The notes under the pieces: generated by a model
What the model saw: only the letters and a program-made list of their open reading frames with translations
What the model was told of the DNA's origin: nothing
The model's database searches: none
In this document: positions 26,949 to 36,717 of the stretch, piece by piece
How the letters are laid out: each line of letters opens with the position of its first letter
How positions within the stretch are numbered: the stretch's first letter is position 1
Origin: Myxacorys californica WJT36-NPBG1
GTDB taxonomy: Bacteria > Cyanobacteriota > Cyanobacteriia > Leptolyngbyales > Leptolyngbyaceae
DNA length: 64,000 nt
NCBI GenBank assembly: GCA_019359315.1
Contig: JAHHHO010000004.1
Location: forward strand, 1 to 64,000
Reading direction: 5' to 3'
Position numbers and translations under genes: made by a program

Positions 26949-28340
26949 TTGCCTCGCTCACTCCAACAGGTTCAACCTCCCCTAGAATTTATTCCGCCCG
27001 CCCTCGATCGTAAAGCGGTCTATTTTTTGCGAGCAACCGTGCCGTTGTGGTTGCGCTTTAGAACGCCAATTTGTCAGGTCGAAGCTAAGAACATAGAACA
27101 ATTGGCGCATCTCTATCAGCAGTTTCAAGACGGCAAAGTTCGCTTACTGCTGGCGTTTCGACATCCCAGTACCGACGATCCAGCCACCATGATGTATTTG
27201 ATGCATCACCTGCTGCCTCGATTTGCCAAGCAAAACGGAATTCGCTTACAAAAGCCAACTCATGCTCACTTCATGTACGATCGCGGCATTCCGCTTTGGG
27301 CAGGTGAGATCGTCGGGTGGATGTATTCTAAACTGGGCGGCACTCCGATTCATCGCGGCAAGCTTGATCGGGCAGGCCTGCGATCGGCGCGTGATCTGTT
27401 TGCCAACGGTCAATTTCCGCTCATGGCAGCCCCCGAAGGTGCAACGAATGGACACAACGAAATCATTAGTCCCTTAGAACCCGGAATTTCGCAGCTTGGC
27501 TTCTGGTGCGCTGAAGATTTGCAGAAAGCCGGCCGTTCGGAAGAGGTGATTGTGGTGCCTATCGGACTTCAATATCGCTATATAACGCCACCTTGGGCTG
27601 AGATCGAGGCACTACTTGGAGAATTAGAAGTGGACGCTGGACTCAATCGGGTAGAGAGCGACGAAAAAAAACTAAATGAGCGACATTTATATCACAGGCT
27701 TTATCGGTTAGCCGCACACTTGTTAGTAGAAATGGAAGAGTTTTATCGACGCTTCTACCATCAACCCTTAAAAACTGGAGAGAACGCTAAACCTCACAAG
27801 ATGACCAACGAAGAATTTGCCGTCCGATTGCAAGAGTTACTCAACGCCGCCTTACAAGTGCCTGAAGAGTATTTCAATGTTCTGCCAAAAGGAACGGTGA
27901 TCGATCGCTGTCGTCGCCTCGAACAAGCGGCTTGGGATTGCATTTATCGTGAGGATCTCACGCTTGATAAGCTTTCACCCTTGCAGCGCGGACTTGCTGA
28001 TCTCGTTGCGGAAGAAGCTCATCTGCGAATCTGGCACATGCGAATTGTCGAAAGCTTTGTGGCTGTTACCGGGCAATATGTATTCGAGAAACCGACGGCG
28101 GAGCGGTTTGCCGAAGCGGTGCTGATCCTGGGGGACACCATGACTCGGATCAAAGGCGGCAATCCGTTTCATCGTCCGAAGCTCGGAAAACAATCGGCGT
28201 TAATCACGATTGGAGAATCGATTTCGCTCAGCGATCGCTGGAATACTTACAAAAAAGATCGGCGTTCTGCAAAACAAGCAGTCACCGATCTCACTCAAGA
28301 TTTACAAGATGCAATGGAGACAATAATTCTTAATGTCTAG
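26949..28340 (+). CDS. PlsC-like glycerolipid acyltransferase family protein
   Basis: A 463-residue protein with a 1-acylglycerol-3-phosphate acyltransferase domain. The HX4D motif appears as FRHPSTDD near residue 75, and APEGATNGHNE is the block III equivalent. The C-terminal half (250-460) is helical and not part of the PlsC core. The start is TTG, well supported by AAGGAG six bases upstream (26937-26942). The exact acceptor is unknown. A membrane-associated role in lipid synthesis is inferred from the family. Confidence 0.85.
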   Translation: MPRSLQQVQPPLEFIPPALDRKAVYFLRATVPLWLRFRTPICQVEAKNIEQLAHLYQQFQDGKVRLLLAFRHPSTDDPATMMYLMHHLLPRFAKQNGIRLQKPTHAHFMYDRGIPLWAGEIVGWMYSKLGGTPIHRGKLDRAGLRSARDLFANGQFPLMAAPEGATNGHNEIISPLEPGISQLGFWCAEDLQKAGRSEEVIVVPIGLQYRYITPPWAEIEALLGELEVDAGLNRVESDEKKLNERHLYHRLYRLAAHLLVEMEEFYRRFYHQPLKTGENAKPHKMTNEEFAVRLQELLNAALQVPEEYFNVLPKGTVIDRCRRLEQAAWDCIYREDLTLDKLSPLQRGLADLVAEEAHLRIWHMRIVESFVAVTGQYVFEKPTAERFAEAVLILGDTMTRIKGGNPFHRPKLGKQSALITIGESISLSDRWNTYKKDRRSAKQAVTDLTQDLQDAMETIILNV

Positions 28341-28344
28341 TAAG

Positions 28345-30276
28345 CTAAGGTGCATTCTCCTCTGTTTTGGGTTTTGGCTTGCCGCCTGAATTGCGGACAT
28401 TGACAAATTTGCCTAGCAAGTCAAACCAGAACGGAGCGCCCATCGCGATCGCAATGCCGCTAAACGCCCAGCCCGACATCATTCGCAGCAGTCCCAAAGG
28501 TCGATGAGCAGCAATGTCCATCACTTGCAGGGGTACAGGTGTGTCGATCGTTGCTTGACCTCCATTGACACAGGATTTGTAGAGGTTTGCCCAAGCTTGT
28601 CTAGCCTGAGTGTCGTCAGTCTGATTGGGTGAGTTTGGTTGCGTCGCTTGAGACGGATCGCTCTGAAGCTCGTTGGGCTGACATCCAAGCTGTCTGCCTA
28701 AATTGACCGGACTCCAGCTAATGGGAAAAGCAATGTCTCGCAATGCAGAATCTGTCTGATTTCTCAAGTTTTTTAGCTCCTCCGACAAGCGCGGAGAATT
28801 GGTTGCTCTTAGATCGAGCTTAGCGGCCTGGTCGGTAATCAGTTGCCGCAAACTATCATCACTCGATAGCCGATTGAAAATATGAAATGTATCGGCATTT
28901 GTACCCGCTGCGAGAACAAGACCCATCAGGATCGCCACCCCTTTTGCGTTGCGTTTGTAAACGCCAGACGCACGCGACATTGATCGGTCAAACCAAAGTG
29001 CGATCTCGTCGCTAAATTGATGCAGTTCGTTATCAACTTGCTGAACTCGCGTTTGAGCACGCCTTGCCAAAATCGATAGACTTTCTTTCACAGAATCGGG
29101 CAACCGACTTAAACCACTCCGAATTTTTTTGTAGGACTGATAATCTTCGTACAGTTGGCGTTCCTCTTCTGACAAATCTTTCAGGGCAGTGGATAAAAAG
29201 ATTTGCTGCTGGTCAAATGGTAGAGCATCATACGGTTTGATGTGTTCTTCGTTGATGTGTTTCTTCAAGCGTTTCGCTTCTTCAGGCTCTAATCCTGCTA
29301 TGTAATCCTGAATTTGACCTTCAATTGTTGAATTGATTTGGGCATCGATCGGTCTTGCCGTGTTCGCTAAGCGCTCATAAGCGCTCACCGCTTCTTTGTA
29401 GGTGTTGCTATTCTGGTTCACCAGTTCGGCAATTTCAGACAAGCTCGGCTTCAGACCACCTGACAGGATGGCGCGATCGTTATTTTCACCAAAAATACTA
29501 GATTTGAGCGATCGCAGGCGACGAGCGTAAGTTTGTTGCGCTTGATCCGTTGAGTTGGGATCACAACTCGTCGCAATATAAATGTTAAAGGCTTCTCCCA
29601 ACCGCTCAATGCTGGTGGTTAAGTTGGCTTGCTTGCTCTTATACGATCGCAAGATCTCGTCATACTCTTCCACTAATAGTTTGAAATTATGGTCTTGGTC
29701 TAAGTTAGTAATGTTGGATTTGGCAGCAACAACTCGAATTCCGCCCCGCTCCCAATCATCTCGAAATGCATCATCGCTAGGAAGTTGAGCCTCGCCAACA
29801 GTATCAGCCGAATACTGTCCGACAATGCGATTGACAAATTTCTCAAATCGAACTTCGGTTAATTTATCGATCAGCGACGTGATGCCAAGTTGCTCGATCA
29901 TTGTTGTGGCAAACGTTTCTGACGCAATGTAGGAAGGTCCGGTTGACAGCTCCCGGCCAAACGCACCTTTGCGATTTCCCCGAAATAGGAAACTCGAAAT
30001 CCGTCGAAAGGCAGTAGCAATACCACCTTTCGCTTCTTGGTTAACATTCTTTAGCAGCGAATCGTTATAAAGCCGAGACACCAAATCTCGGACACGCTCT
30101 TCTTCGGGCGTACCCGTGCCTCCTGACAGCAAGACTTCAATCGAGTCTTTCAAATGTTTGGCTCGCCATTGCAAAACGGTTGCGAGTAACTCTTGAAGTT
30201 CAGCGGCTAATAAACTCAGAATTAAATACGTAAAAATTAAGCCGATCGCAACATCTAAAACAAACGGTAAACTCAT
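28345..30276 (-). CDS. Large membrane protein of unknown function
   Basis: A 643-residue protein with an N-terminal membrane segment (about 7-28, VAIGLIFTYLILSLLAAEL), a long mostly soluble helical middle (about 50-440) and two C-terminal segments, GVAILMGLVLAAGTNADTF near 450 and GWAFSGIAIAMGAPFWFDLL near 610. The pieces AGTNADTFHIF and GAPFWFDLLGK look conserved and recall widespread uncharacterised bacterial membrane proteins, but I cannot name a function. It converges on the PlsC-like gene (gap of four bases) and has no obvious partner. Confidence 0.8.
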   Translation of the reverse strand: MSLPFVLDVAIGLIFTYLILSLLAAELQELLATVLQWRAKHLKDSIEVLLSGGTGTPEEERVRDLVSRLYNDSLLKNVNQEAKGGIATAFRRISSFLFRGNRKGAFGRELSTGPSYIASETFATTMIEQLGITSLIDKLTEVRFEKFVNRIVGQYSADTVGEAQLPSDDAFRDDWERGGIRVVAAKSNITNLDQDHNFKLLVEEYDEILRSYKSKQANLTTSIERLGEAFNIYIATSCDPNSTDQAQQTYARRLRSLKSSIFGENNDRAILSGGLKPSLSEIAELVNQNSNTYKEAVSAYERLANTARPIDAQINSTIEGQIQDYIAGLEPEEAKRLKKHINEEHIKPYDALPFDQQQIFLSTALKDLSEEERQLYEDYQSYKKIRSGLSRLPDSVKESLSILARRAQTRVQQVDNELHQFSDEIALWFDRSMSRASGVYKRNAKGVAILMGLVLAAGTNADTFHIFNRLSSDDSLRQLITDQAAKLDLRATNSPRLSEELKNLRNQTDSALRDIAFPISWSPVNLGRQLGCQPNELQSDPSQATQPNSPNQTDDTQARQAWANLYKSCVNGGQATIDTPVPLQVMDIAAHRPLGLLRMMSGWAFSGIAIAMGAPFWFDLLGKFVNVRNSGGKPKPKTEENAP

Positions 30277-30414
30277 ATCTCATCACCCTGCTCAGTAAGC
30301 GCTTAACATGATAGTTCGTGATTCGTAATTGAAGAAAATACTTCAGATTACAAATTACGAACTACAAGGATCGCTTGAGATTGGGTTCAACAATCAGATT
30401 CACAAAAATCAGAT

Positions 30415-31035
30415 TCAAATGATGTAAAGCAACAGAAACAGAATTACCCAGATCACATCCACGAAGTGCCAGTAGACTTCTGCTGCTTCGACGCCAAAGT
30501 GATCTTTGCTGTTGTAGTGATTGGGCTTTAGCGATCGCCACAACACGGCCATGATCAAAATTAGTCCAAAGCAGACGTGTAGCCCGTGAAATCCCGTCAG
30601 TACATAGAATGTGCTGGCAAAAATATTTTTGGTCAGCCCAAACTCTAGATGGAAGTACTCATAAAGCTGGCCTGCTAGGAAGACAGCGCCCATTGCAGCA
30701 GTGATCCCAAACCACAAGCGCAGCCCGCGAACATCATTCTTCTTAATCGCTGTATCCGCGTTGTGAATGACAAAGCTACTGCCAATCAGAATCACGGTGT
30801 TGATGCCAGGAAGCAGTAGCTCTAGTTTGGGCGTTCCTTCAGGAGGCCACGTAGGGGCAACCGTCCGAAAGGCAAGATATGCCGTGAACAGCCCCAGAAA
30901 AATCATGCCTTCTGCGATTAGAAAAACAATGATGCCCAGAATGCGATGATCGGGATGGCCTTCATGCCCAGACGCAACATGATGGTCGTCTTGGTGATGG
31001 TTGCGCTCTAATTTTGCAGGATCGAGGGTGGTCAT
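30415..31035 (-). CDS. ctaE: Cytochrome c oxidase subunit III
   Basis: Subunit III of the aa3-type terminal oxidase in cytoplasmic or thylakoid membranes, 206 residues with five predicted helices (short form, as in bacteria and cyanobacteria). Visible family features include LIAEGMIFLGLFTAYLAFR, TGFHGLHVCFGLILI and the C-terminal EAAEVYWHFVDVIWVILF, in which the conserved Glu/His/Trp residues match the CoxC family. It is last in the ctaC-ctaD-ctaE operon. Confidence 0.96.
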   Translation of the reverse strand: MTTLDPAKLERNHHQDDHHVASGHEGHPDHRILGIIVFLIAEGMIFLGLFTAYLAFRTVAPTWPPEGTPKLELLLPGINTVILIGSSFVIHNADTAIKKNDVRGLRLWFGITAAMGAVFLAGQLYEYFHLEFGLTKNIFASTFYVLTGFHGLHVCFGLILIMAVLWRSLKPNHYNSKDHFGVEAAEVYWHFVDVIWVILFLLLYII

Positions 31036-31126
31036 GGTCTCGAATAGCTAAGTGAACAGTTGAAAAAAGCGAGGGATAAACCAATGAAATCTGTTTCTCC
31101 CTCTTAGATGGCATGACTAAATTGAA

Positions 31127-32890
31127 TTACTCTCGGTTGTAGCTTTCGTCGCCGCGATCGCTCGGATTTGCTGCCGCCACCGGATCAGGTTTTGCTCGCA
31201 ACGTAGAGCTTGGACCCGCTGACAAGGATGGATCGTCGGCTTCCGAGAAGGGAACATCCACTTCCGTAGCACGGTTACCCATGCCGTAGTCATACGGCCC
31301 TGTTGCTAATACCGGATCAGCTTCAAAGTTTTCCACCGGAGGCGGAGAAGTGGTCATCCACTCCAACGTCAATGCTCGCCACGGGTTATCACCCGCTGGT
31401 TTGCCGCGCAACCAACTCCAAGTGGCATTAACAATAAACGGAATGGTTGAAACGGCTAGTAAGTAGGCTCCGATCGTACAGATCAGATTCAATGTCGCAA
31501 ACTTGGGATCGTACTCTGCAATCCGACGGTTCATCCCTTCCATGCCGAGTTTATGCATCGGCATAAACGCTAGGTTGAAGCCAATAAACGTCAGCCAGAA
31601 GTGAACCTTACCCCACGCTTCGCTCATCATCCGTCCCGTGATCTTGGGGAACCAATGGTAGAAGCCGCCATATAACCCAAAAACGCTGCCCCCAAACAAC
31701 ACGTAGTGCAGGTGAGCTACAACGAAATAAGTGTCATGGACGTGAATGTCAAAGGGAACCGAAGCCGTCATGACGCCGCTAATGCCGCCAATCACGAACA
31801 GACAAATAAATCCCATCGCAAACAGCAACGCCGAACTCATGTCAAGCTTGCCGCCCCACAACGTCGCCAGCCAACTGAAGATTTTAATTCCGGTTGGCAC
31901 AGAAATGACCATTGTGGTGATCATGAAGAACATCCGCAGCCAAGGCGGAGTTCCGCTGGTAAACATGTGGTGTGCCCAGACGATCAGGCCGAGTCCGCAG
32001 ATGGCAATACTGGAGTATGCGATCGCTTTGTAGCCAAAAATCGGTTTGCGCGAATGAACTGAAACAATTTCTGAGATCATGCCAAAGATCGGCAAGATCA
32101 TGATGTAGACGGCAGGGTGAGAGTAAAACCAGAAGAGGTGCTGATAAACGATCGGATCGCCGCCTCCTGTTGGATTGAAGAAGGCAGTGCCAATTAAGAC
32201 GTCAAACGACAGCAAGATCATTGCCCCCGCCAAAACTGGTGTGGCGATTAGCGCTAAGAATGAGGTTGCCAGCATTGACCAGCAAAACAGGGGCATCTGG
32301 TTTAAGCCCATGCCAGGGACTCGCATCTTGAAGATCGTGACGATGAAGTTCACGGCTGCCAAAATTGACGAGGTTCCCAACAGCAGAATGCTAAGAATCC
32401 AAATCATCTCCCCCGCTTTTCCGCTAACTAAGCTGAGGGGCGGGTAATTTGTCCAGCCTGCTCCGGGTGCGCCGACTAAGAAGCTGGACATTAGCATCAA
32501 TCCTGTTGGGGGAATGATCCAGAAGGCGAGCGCGTTGAGGCGAGGGAACGCCATATCTCGCGCCCCAATCATGAGGGGAATGAGGTAGTTGCCAAATCCG
32601 CCAGTTGCTCCAGGCACAATCCATAGGAAGATCATTACCGTGGCGTGAACCGTGAATAGGCTGTTGTAAACCTCGCGGCTGACAAAATCGGATTCAGGCG
32701 TGGCGAGTTCTGTACGAACCAGGGTCGCCAGCACACCGCCAATGAGATAGAAAAAGAAGGTTGTGACCAGATATTGAATCCCGATCACCTTATGGTCAGT
32801 GCTAAAGGAGAAGTATTCCTTCCAGTTACCCGGCTTGTTGCCGTGGGCAAACTGGTTGGCTTCTTCTTGAATTTGAGCGGCTTGAGTCAT
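31127..32890 (-). CDS. ctaD: Cytochrome c oxidase subunit I (A2 type)
   Basis: Catalytic subunit with low-spin heme a, heme a3 and CuB, 587 residues and twelve helices. Metal ligands visible include the His in FTVHATVMIFLW, the HxxxY cross-link in YSHPAVYIM, the HH pair in WAHHMFTSG and the paired His in HDTYFVVAHLHYVLFG. YSHPAVY lacks the E286-type Glu of A1 oxidases and fits the A2 class. A hydrophilic tail of about 70 residues follows the last helix. Heme A would come from CtaA and CtaB nearby. Confidence 0.97.
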   Translation of the reverse strand: MTQAAQIQEEANQFAHGNKPGNWKEYFSFSTDHKVIGIQYLVTTFFFYLIGGVLATLVRTELATPESDFVSREVYNSLFTVHATVMIFLWIVPGATGGFGNYLIPLMIGARDMAFPRLNALAFWIIPPTGLMLMSSFLVGAPGAGWTNYPPLSLVSGKAGEMIWILSILLLGTSSILAAVNFIVTIFKMRVPGMGLNQMPLFCWSMLATSFLALIATPVLAGAMILLSFDVLIGTAFFNPTGGGDPIVYQHLFWFYSHPAVYIMILPIFGMISEIVSVHSRKPIFGYKAIAYSSIAICGLGLIVWAHHMFTSGTPPWLRMFFMITTMVISVPTGIKIFSWLATLWGGKLDMSSALLFAMGFICLFVIGGISGVMTASVPFDIHVHDTYFVVAHLHYVLFGGSVFGLYGGFYHWFPKITGRMMSEAWGKVHFWLTFIGFNLAFMPMHKLGMEGMNRRIAEYDPKFATLNLICTIGAYLLAVSTIPFIVNATWSWLRGKPAGDNPWRALTLEWMTTSPPPVENFEADPVLATGPYDYGMGNRATEVDVPFSEADDPSLSAGPSSTLRAKPDPVAAANPSDRGDESYNRE

Positions 32891-32947
32891 AACGAGAGGG
32901 GTATGGGCTATGAGGGCATGGAGATACCCGATTTCCGTTCGATGAAA

Positions 32948-34033
32948 TTAAGAATGTCCGTTGTGGGGACGTAGCTGGTCGAGAATCTCTGGGCTGAGGC
33001 CCATCTCGTGAGCATAGGGGGCGAGATACTGCTCGGCGGTCATCGTGGCGGGATTGGCTGCAATGGCCTGATCCAGTGTATGGGCACTCGCAACTTGCTG
33101 ACTCTGAAGCCAAGTGTCATAGGCTTCTTGAGGCTCCACAACAACGATCGTTCTCATTGCGCCATGGTACGCCCCGCATAGTTCAGCACAAATCAGTGGA
33201 TATTGACCTTCTCTAGTCGGCGTGAAACGAAGTTCCGCCTCGCGGCCAGGCACAGCGTCTTGCTTTAGACGAAACTCTGGAACCCAAAACGCATGTAGAA
33301 CATCATTAGCAGAAATATTAATCAATACGTCGCGACCTAAGGGAACGTGCAGTTCTCCTGCCACCACTTCGGTTCCCGGATAGGTAAACAGCCAAGCATA
33401 CTGCATTCCTGTCACGTTGATCACTACCTCAGGGGGCTTTCCTGCTTTCTCTGGGGATGAACCAACCTGTGGTTGAGTAACCGTTCCCAGCGTAGGTGCT
33501 TCTTTCCGTTTCGGAATATCTTCTCGCACAGCATTGGTCGCCGGGTCTTGTAGAACGGATTCGGCTTTCTGCTGAGTGGGCTCGGCTTGAGAAATAAGAG
33601 TTGCGGCAATAGCACTTCCCGGCTGCGCAGCCACTTGATGGTGAGCTTTTCCGTGTGCCATTGAGTGATCCATCGGGTTCATACCGCCTTCAGCTGTATA
33701 AACGTCAAAGCTGTAGACCGAAATCCCTAACACAATAATGGCTGGAATCGCTGTCCAGAGAATTTCTAGCGGAATGTTGCCGTGTACGGGCGGTCCGTCA
33801 CTCGTATCGTCAGGAGCACGTCTGAACTTAATGGCGCTGTAAATCAGAATGCCAGTGACCAGTAGAAAAATACCTGTGCCAATCGTCAACATGGCGTTAA
33901 ACAGATTGTCTACTGAAGCAGCATTCTTAGAGGCTTCAACGGGTAATAGATTGTGGTTCTGACCGTACCAAAAGCTAATAAGGGTCAGAAGAATACCAGC
34001 GAGCAGCGTTGTAATTTGACTTGGAATATTCAC
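32948..34033 (-). CDS. ctaC: Cytochrome c oxidase subunit II with His/Met-rich insert
   Basis: CuA-bearing subunit, 361 residues with two helices (about 8-28 and 90-112) and a cupredoxin domain (about 205-300). CuA ligands are complete: His247 (HAFWVP), Cys282, Cys286, His290 and Met293 (CAELCGAYHGAM). Between helix 2 and the CuA domain lies a long variable insert. Residues 117-132 (GMNPMDHSMAHGKAHH) are rich in Met and His and could hold copper; the rest is low complexity. First gene of the oxidase operon. Confidence 0.95.
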   Translation of the reverse strand: MNIPSQITTLLAGILLTLISFWYGQNHNLLPVEASKNAASVDNLFNAMLTIGTGIFLLVTGILIYSAIKFRRAPDDTSDGPPVHGNIPLEILWTAIPAIIVLGISVYSFDVYTAEGGMNPMDHSMAHGKAHHQVAAQPGSAIAATLISQAEPTQQKAESVLQDPATNAVREDIPKRKEAPTLGTVTQPQVGSSPEKAGKPPEVVINVTGMQYAWLFTYPGTEVVAGELHVPLGRDVLINISANDVLHAFWVPEFRLKQDAVPGREAELRFTPTREGQYPLICAELCGAYHGAMRTIVVVEPQEAYDTWLQSQQVASAHTLDQAIAANPATMTAEQYLAPYAHEMGLSPEILDQLRPHNGHS

Positions 34034-34162
34034 GGCTCATCACTCTCATTCATGGGGGACGTGGGATCGGATGTAAGAAGACCTACTAAACGGGAGAAGG
34101 CAACATGGATTATGGCTGGTTTGCTGTCCCTCGGTCTGTTTGCTCAGAGCATAGACATTTGA

Positions 34163-34558
34163 AAATAGACGTTTGAAATCTTAGTGCTTGAAATTCTAGT
34201 ATTTGGGCTTTGGATGGAGAGCGCCCTCAAGAGAGATCCTAACGCGAAAACCAGTAAGGCTGAATGTCAGTTTGACTCTAAGCTGAAACGCCAAAACCTC
34301 TATATTGGTTAACTCCCCCCTCAACGGTACGACACCCCTCTTGGGATGTGTTCTGTTTCAGAAGTATCCTTAATGTTTTCTTTGGGATCACAGCAGAAGC
34401 GTTGTGGAAGGTTGACTTGAAGCCATTGAGAATCCGAAGAATTCCCTAAAGCTGTTTAGAATTAACGATTCCATCACTAAAGTAGAACTTAGAGCAGATG
34501 CTCCGATTTCCGTGAACTTTTATTTTCTCTTCAGAGACCGGAACAACAAATTTCTCAG
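34163..34558. other. Divergent intergenic region between ctaC and ctaA
   Basis: About 400 bases with no credible gene. It should hold the promoters of the ctaCDE operon (minus) and of ctaA (plus). An AT-rich stretch near 34500-34545 (cttttattttctcttcag) precedes ctaA. I see no clear operator, riboswitch or terminator. Confidence 0.6.
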
Positions 34559-35512
34559 ATGTCAAATTCTATTCTTCACTCTTCTCCTGTTTCTTCGCCC
34601 TCATCTACTGCCGTTAGAGTGTGGATGACGCGGTTGGTGTTTGGTCTTGCGATCGCGACGCTCTTCCTAATGGCATTGGGCAGCGCTACCCGTGTGATGA
34701 ATGCGGGGTTGTCGTGTCCCGACTGGCCTTTGTGCTATGGGGAGCTTGTGCCGCGGCAGCAGATGAACCTGCAAGTTTTTCTAGAATGGTTTCATCGTCT
34801 TGTCGCCACAACGATTGGCTTTGGCGCGATCGTGCTCTGTGGTGCCGCGTGGTGGTTCCGTCGGGACTTGCCTCGCTGGATGCCGAGCGCTGCGAGTTTC
34901 GCCCTGTTTCTCGTTGTCTTTCAAGGAATTTTGGGCGGTCTGACGGTGACTGAGTTGCTGCGATTTGATATTGTGACGGCTCACCTTGGAACCGGACTGT
35001 TGTTCTTTGGAACGCTGCTGGCGATTGGATCTTCCCTGGTGGTTTACAAAGGAATTGGAACCGTCGGCAAACTCCGCTGGGTGGGTGTAAGTGCGGCAGT
35101 TTTGGTCTACATGCAAAGCATTTTGGGAGGATTAGTTTCTTCTCAATGGGCACTGCACCAATGTTTGGGGACATCAAAGCTCTGCACAGTGATGAATAGT
35201 CACATTGCCGGAATTGTGCCACCTACGATCGCGGTGCTAATGCTGGTCGTCATGGCTTGGCGAACTCCAGCACTTTCATCTGCGTTGCGGCAATTGGCGA
35301 ATGTTGCTGGGCTGCTGTTGCTGTTGCAAATTACGTTGGGTGTTGCGACGTTTCGACTCCGATTGCAGGTGGAGCCGTTGACGGTAGCGCATCAGGCAAC
35401 GGGCGCTGCGCTGTTGGGAACGCTGATTGTTTTTGCAGTTTTGGCGTTGCGGGATCAAGCAGCGGTGCAATTACCACTATCAACAGATGAAACGCTTGCA
35501 ACGGTGGAATGA
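34559..35512 (+). CDS. ctaA: Heme A synthase
   Basis: Oxidises heme O to heme A for CtaD (COX15/CtaA family), 317 residues with eight predicted helices. The conserved start GSATRVMNAGLSCPDWPLCYG (residues 41-61) is present, with QxxxEWFHRLVATTIG and TAHLGTGL giving the heme-ligand His residues, and the second half has QCLGTSKLC and TVAHQATGA. It precedes ctaB by 145 bases and diverges from the oxidase genes it serves. Confidence 0.96.
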   Translation: MSNSILHSSPVSSPSSTAVRVWMTRLVFGLAIATLFLMALGSATRVMNAGLSCPDWPLCYGELVPRQQMNLQVFLEWFHRLVATTIGFGAIVLCGAAWWFRRDLPRWMPSAASFALFLVVFQGILGGLTVTELLRFDIVTAHLGTGLLFFGTLLAIGSSLVVYKGIGTVGKLRWVGVSAAVLVYMQSILGGLVSSQWALHQCLGTSKLCTVMNSHIAGIVPPTIAVLMLVVMAWRTPALSSALRQLANVAGLLLLLQITLGVATFRLRLQVEPLTVAHQATGAALLGTLIVFAVLALRDQAAVQLPLSTDETLATVE

Positions 35513-35657
35513 TAGGTGGCTCTGCACGATTTGTACTGAACAATCGCTGCAATTCAATCCTTGGAACAATGGCTACATAAAGACGCAATATTTGCTAGAC
35601 CAATATCTTTAAACGCAATATATTGCGTCTCTACTCTCTCGTTTATGGAATACGCGA

Positions 35658-36617
35658 ATGCAAAATGCAATGACGGGCGTTTCACGCCGCAATCAAGATT
35701 TCCTACAAATTATTCAAAGCTATGTTCAACTGACAAAACCTCGGATTATTTTGCTGCTGCTGATTACAACAGCAGGGGCAATGTGGATTGCAGCAGAAGG
35801 ACAGGTTGATCCAGTATTGCTGTTGGTGACGTTGCTAAGCGGAACGTTTGCCTCTGGATCAGCGAATACGATTAATTGTTTGTACGATCGCGATATTGAT
35901 TATGTGATGGAGCGGACGCGCGATCGCCCACTTCCGTCGGGTCGGGTCAGTCCCCGTGATGCGCTGATCTTTGCGATCGCGCTGGCGATCGCTTCGTTTA
36001 CGCTGCTGACTGTCTTTGCAAATCTGCTCAGCGCCTGTTTAGCAATGTCGGGCATTCTGGTTTACGTGCTGGTTTACACGCATTGGCTCAAGCGGCATAG
36101 CACTCAAAATATTGTGATTGGCGGCGCGGCAGGTGCGATCCCTCCGCTTGTGGGTTGGGCAGCCGTGACGGGCGAGTTAAGCTGGGCAGCGTGGGTTCTA
36201 TTTGCAATTATTTGCCTGTGGACACCACCGCATTTCTGGGCGTTAGCCATCCTGATTCGCGAAGATTACGCTAAGGTCGGCGTGCCAATGCTGCCTGTAG
36301 TAGAAGGCAACGAGTCTACGAGTCGTCAAATTTTCTACTACACGCTGTCGTTAATTCCAGCAACGCTGCTGTTGGTCTATCCGTTGCATGTGATGGGCGT
36401 GGTGTATGGCGCGATCGCGATGCTGCTAAACGGCATTTTTGTGCAAAAGGCTTGGAAATTGATGCAAACGCCATCAGATCTGCAAGTTGCACGCGCAACG
36501 TTCAAATACTCAATTTTCTACATGATGCTGCTTTGTGCGGGTATGGGGATCGATAGCCTCCCGCTCACTCATCAGCTTGTCGATGCGGCGACAACGTACA
36601 TCGCTCGATTAGGGTAA
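35658..36617 (+). CDS. ctaB: Heme O synthase (protoheme IX farnesyltransferase)
   Basis: UbiA-superfamily prenyltransferase that adds farnesyl to heme B, giving heme O, the substrate of CtaA. It has 319 residues and about nine helices. The aspartate-rich motif is NCLYDRDIDYVMERTRDRPL, and the second conserved block is ILIREDYAKVGVPMLPVVEG. The opening QLTKPRIILLLLITTAGAMW is also typical. It follows ctaA, then an ABC exporter pair, on the same strand. Confidence 0.97.
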   Translation: MQNAMTGVSRRNQDFLQIIQSYVQLTKPRIILLLLITTAGAMWIAAEGQVDPVLLLVTLLSGTFASGSANTINCLYDRDIDYVMERTRDRPLPSGRVSPRDALIFAIALAIASFTLLTVFANLLSACLAMSGILVYVLVYTHWLKRHSTQNIVIGGAAGAIPPLVGWAAVTGELSWAAWVLFAIICLWTPPHFWALAILIREDYAKVGVPMLPVVEGNESTSRQIFYYTLSLIPATLLLVYPLHVMGVVYGAIAMLLNGIFVQKAWKLMQTPSDLQVARATFKYSIFYMMLLCAGMGIDSLPLTHQLVDAATTYIARLG

Positions 36618-36717
36618 TCCTCCTCAGGAGATCGCTTCTCCACACCCCCTGCTCTGTTCACCAGAACCACTACAATAGGTGTAGACATGTTGAGATTTGT
36701 ATAGAGGAGTACCGGCT

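Noticed and set aside
34078-34162. Short plus-strand frame upstream of ctaA that overlaps ctaC
   Set aside because: Mostly antisense to the ctaC signal region, with no ribosome site.
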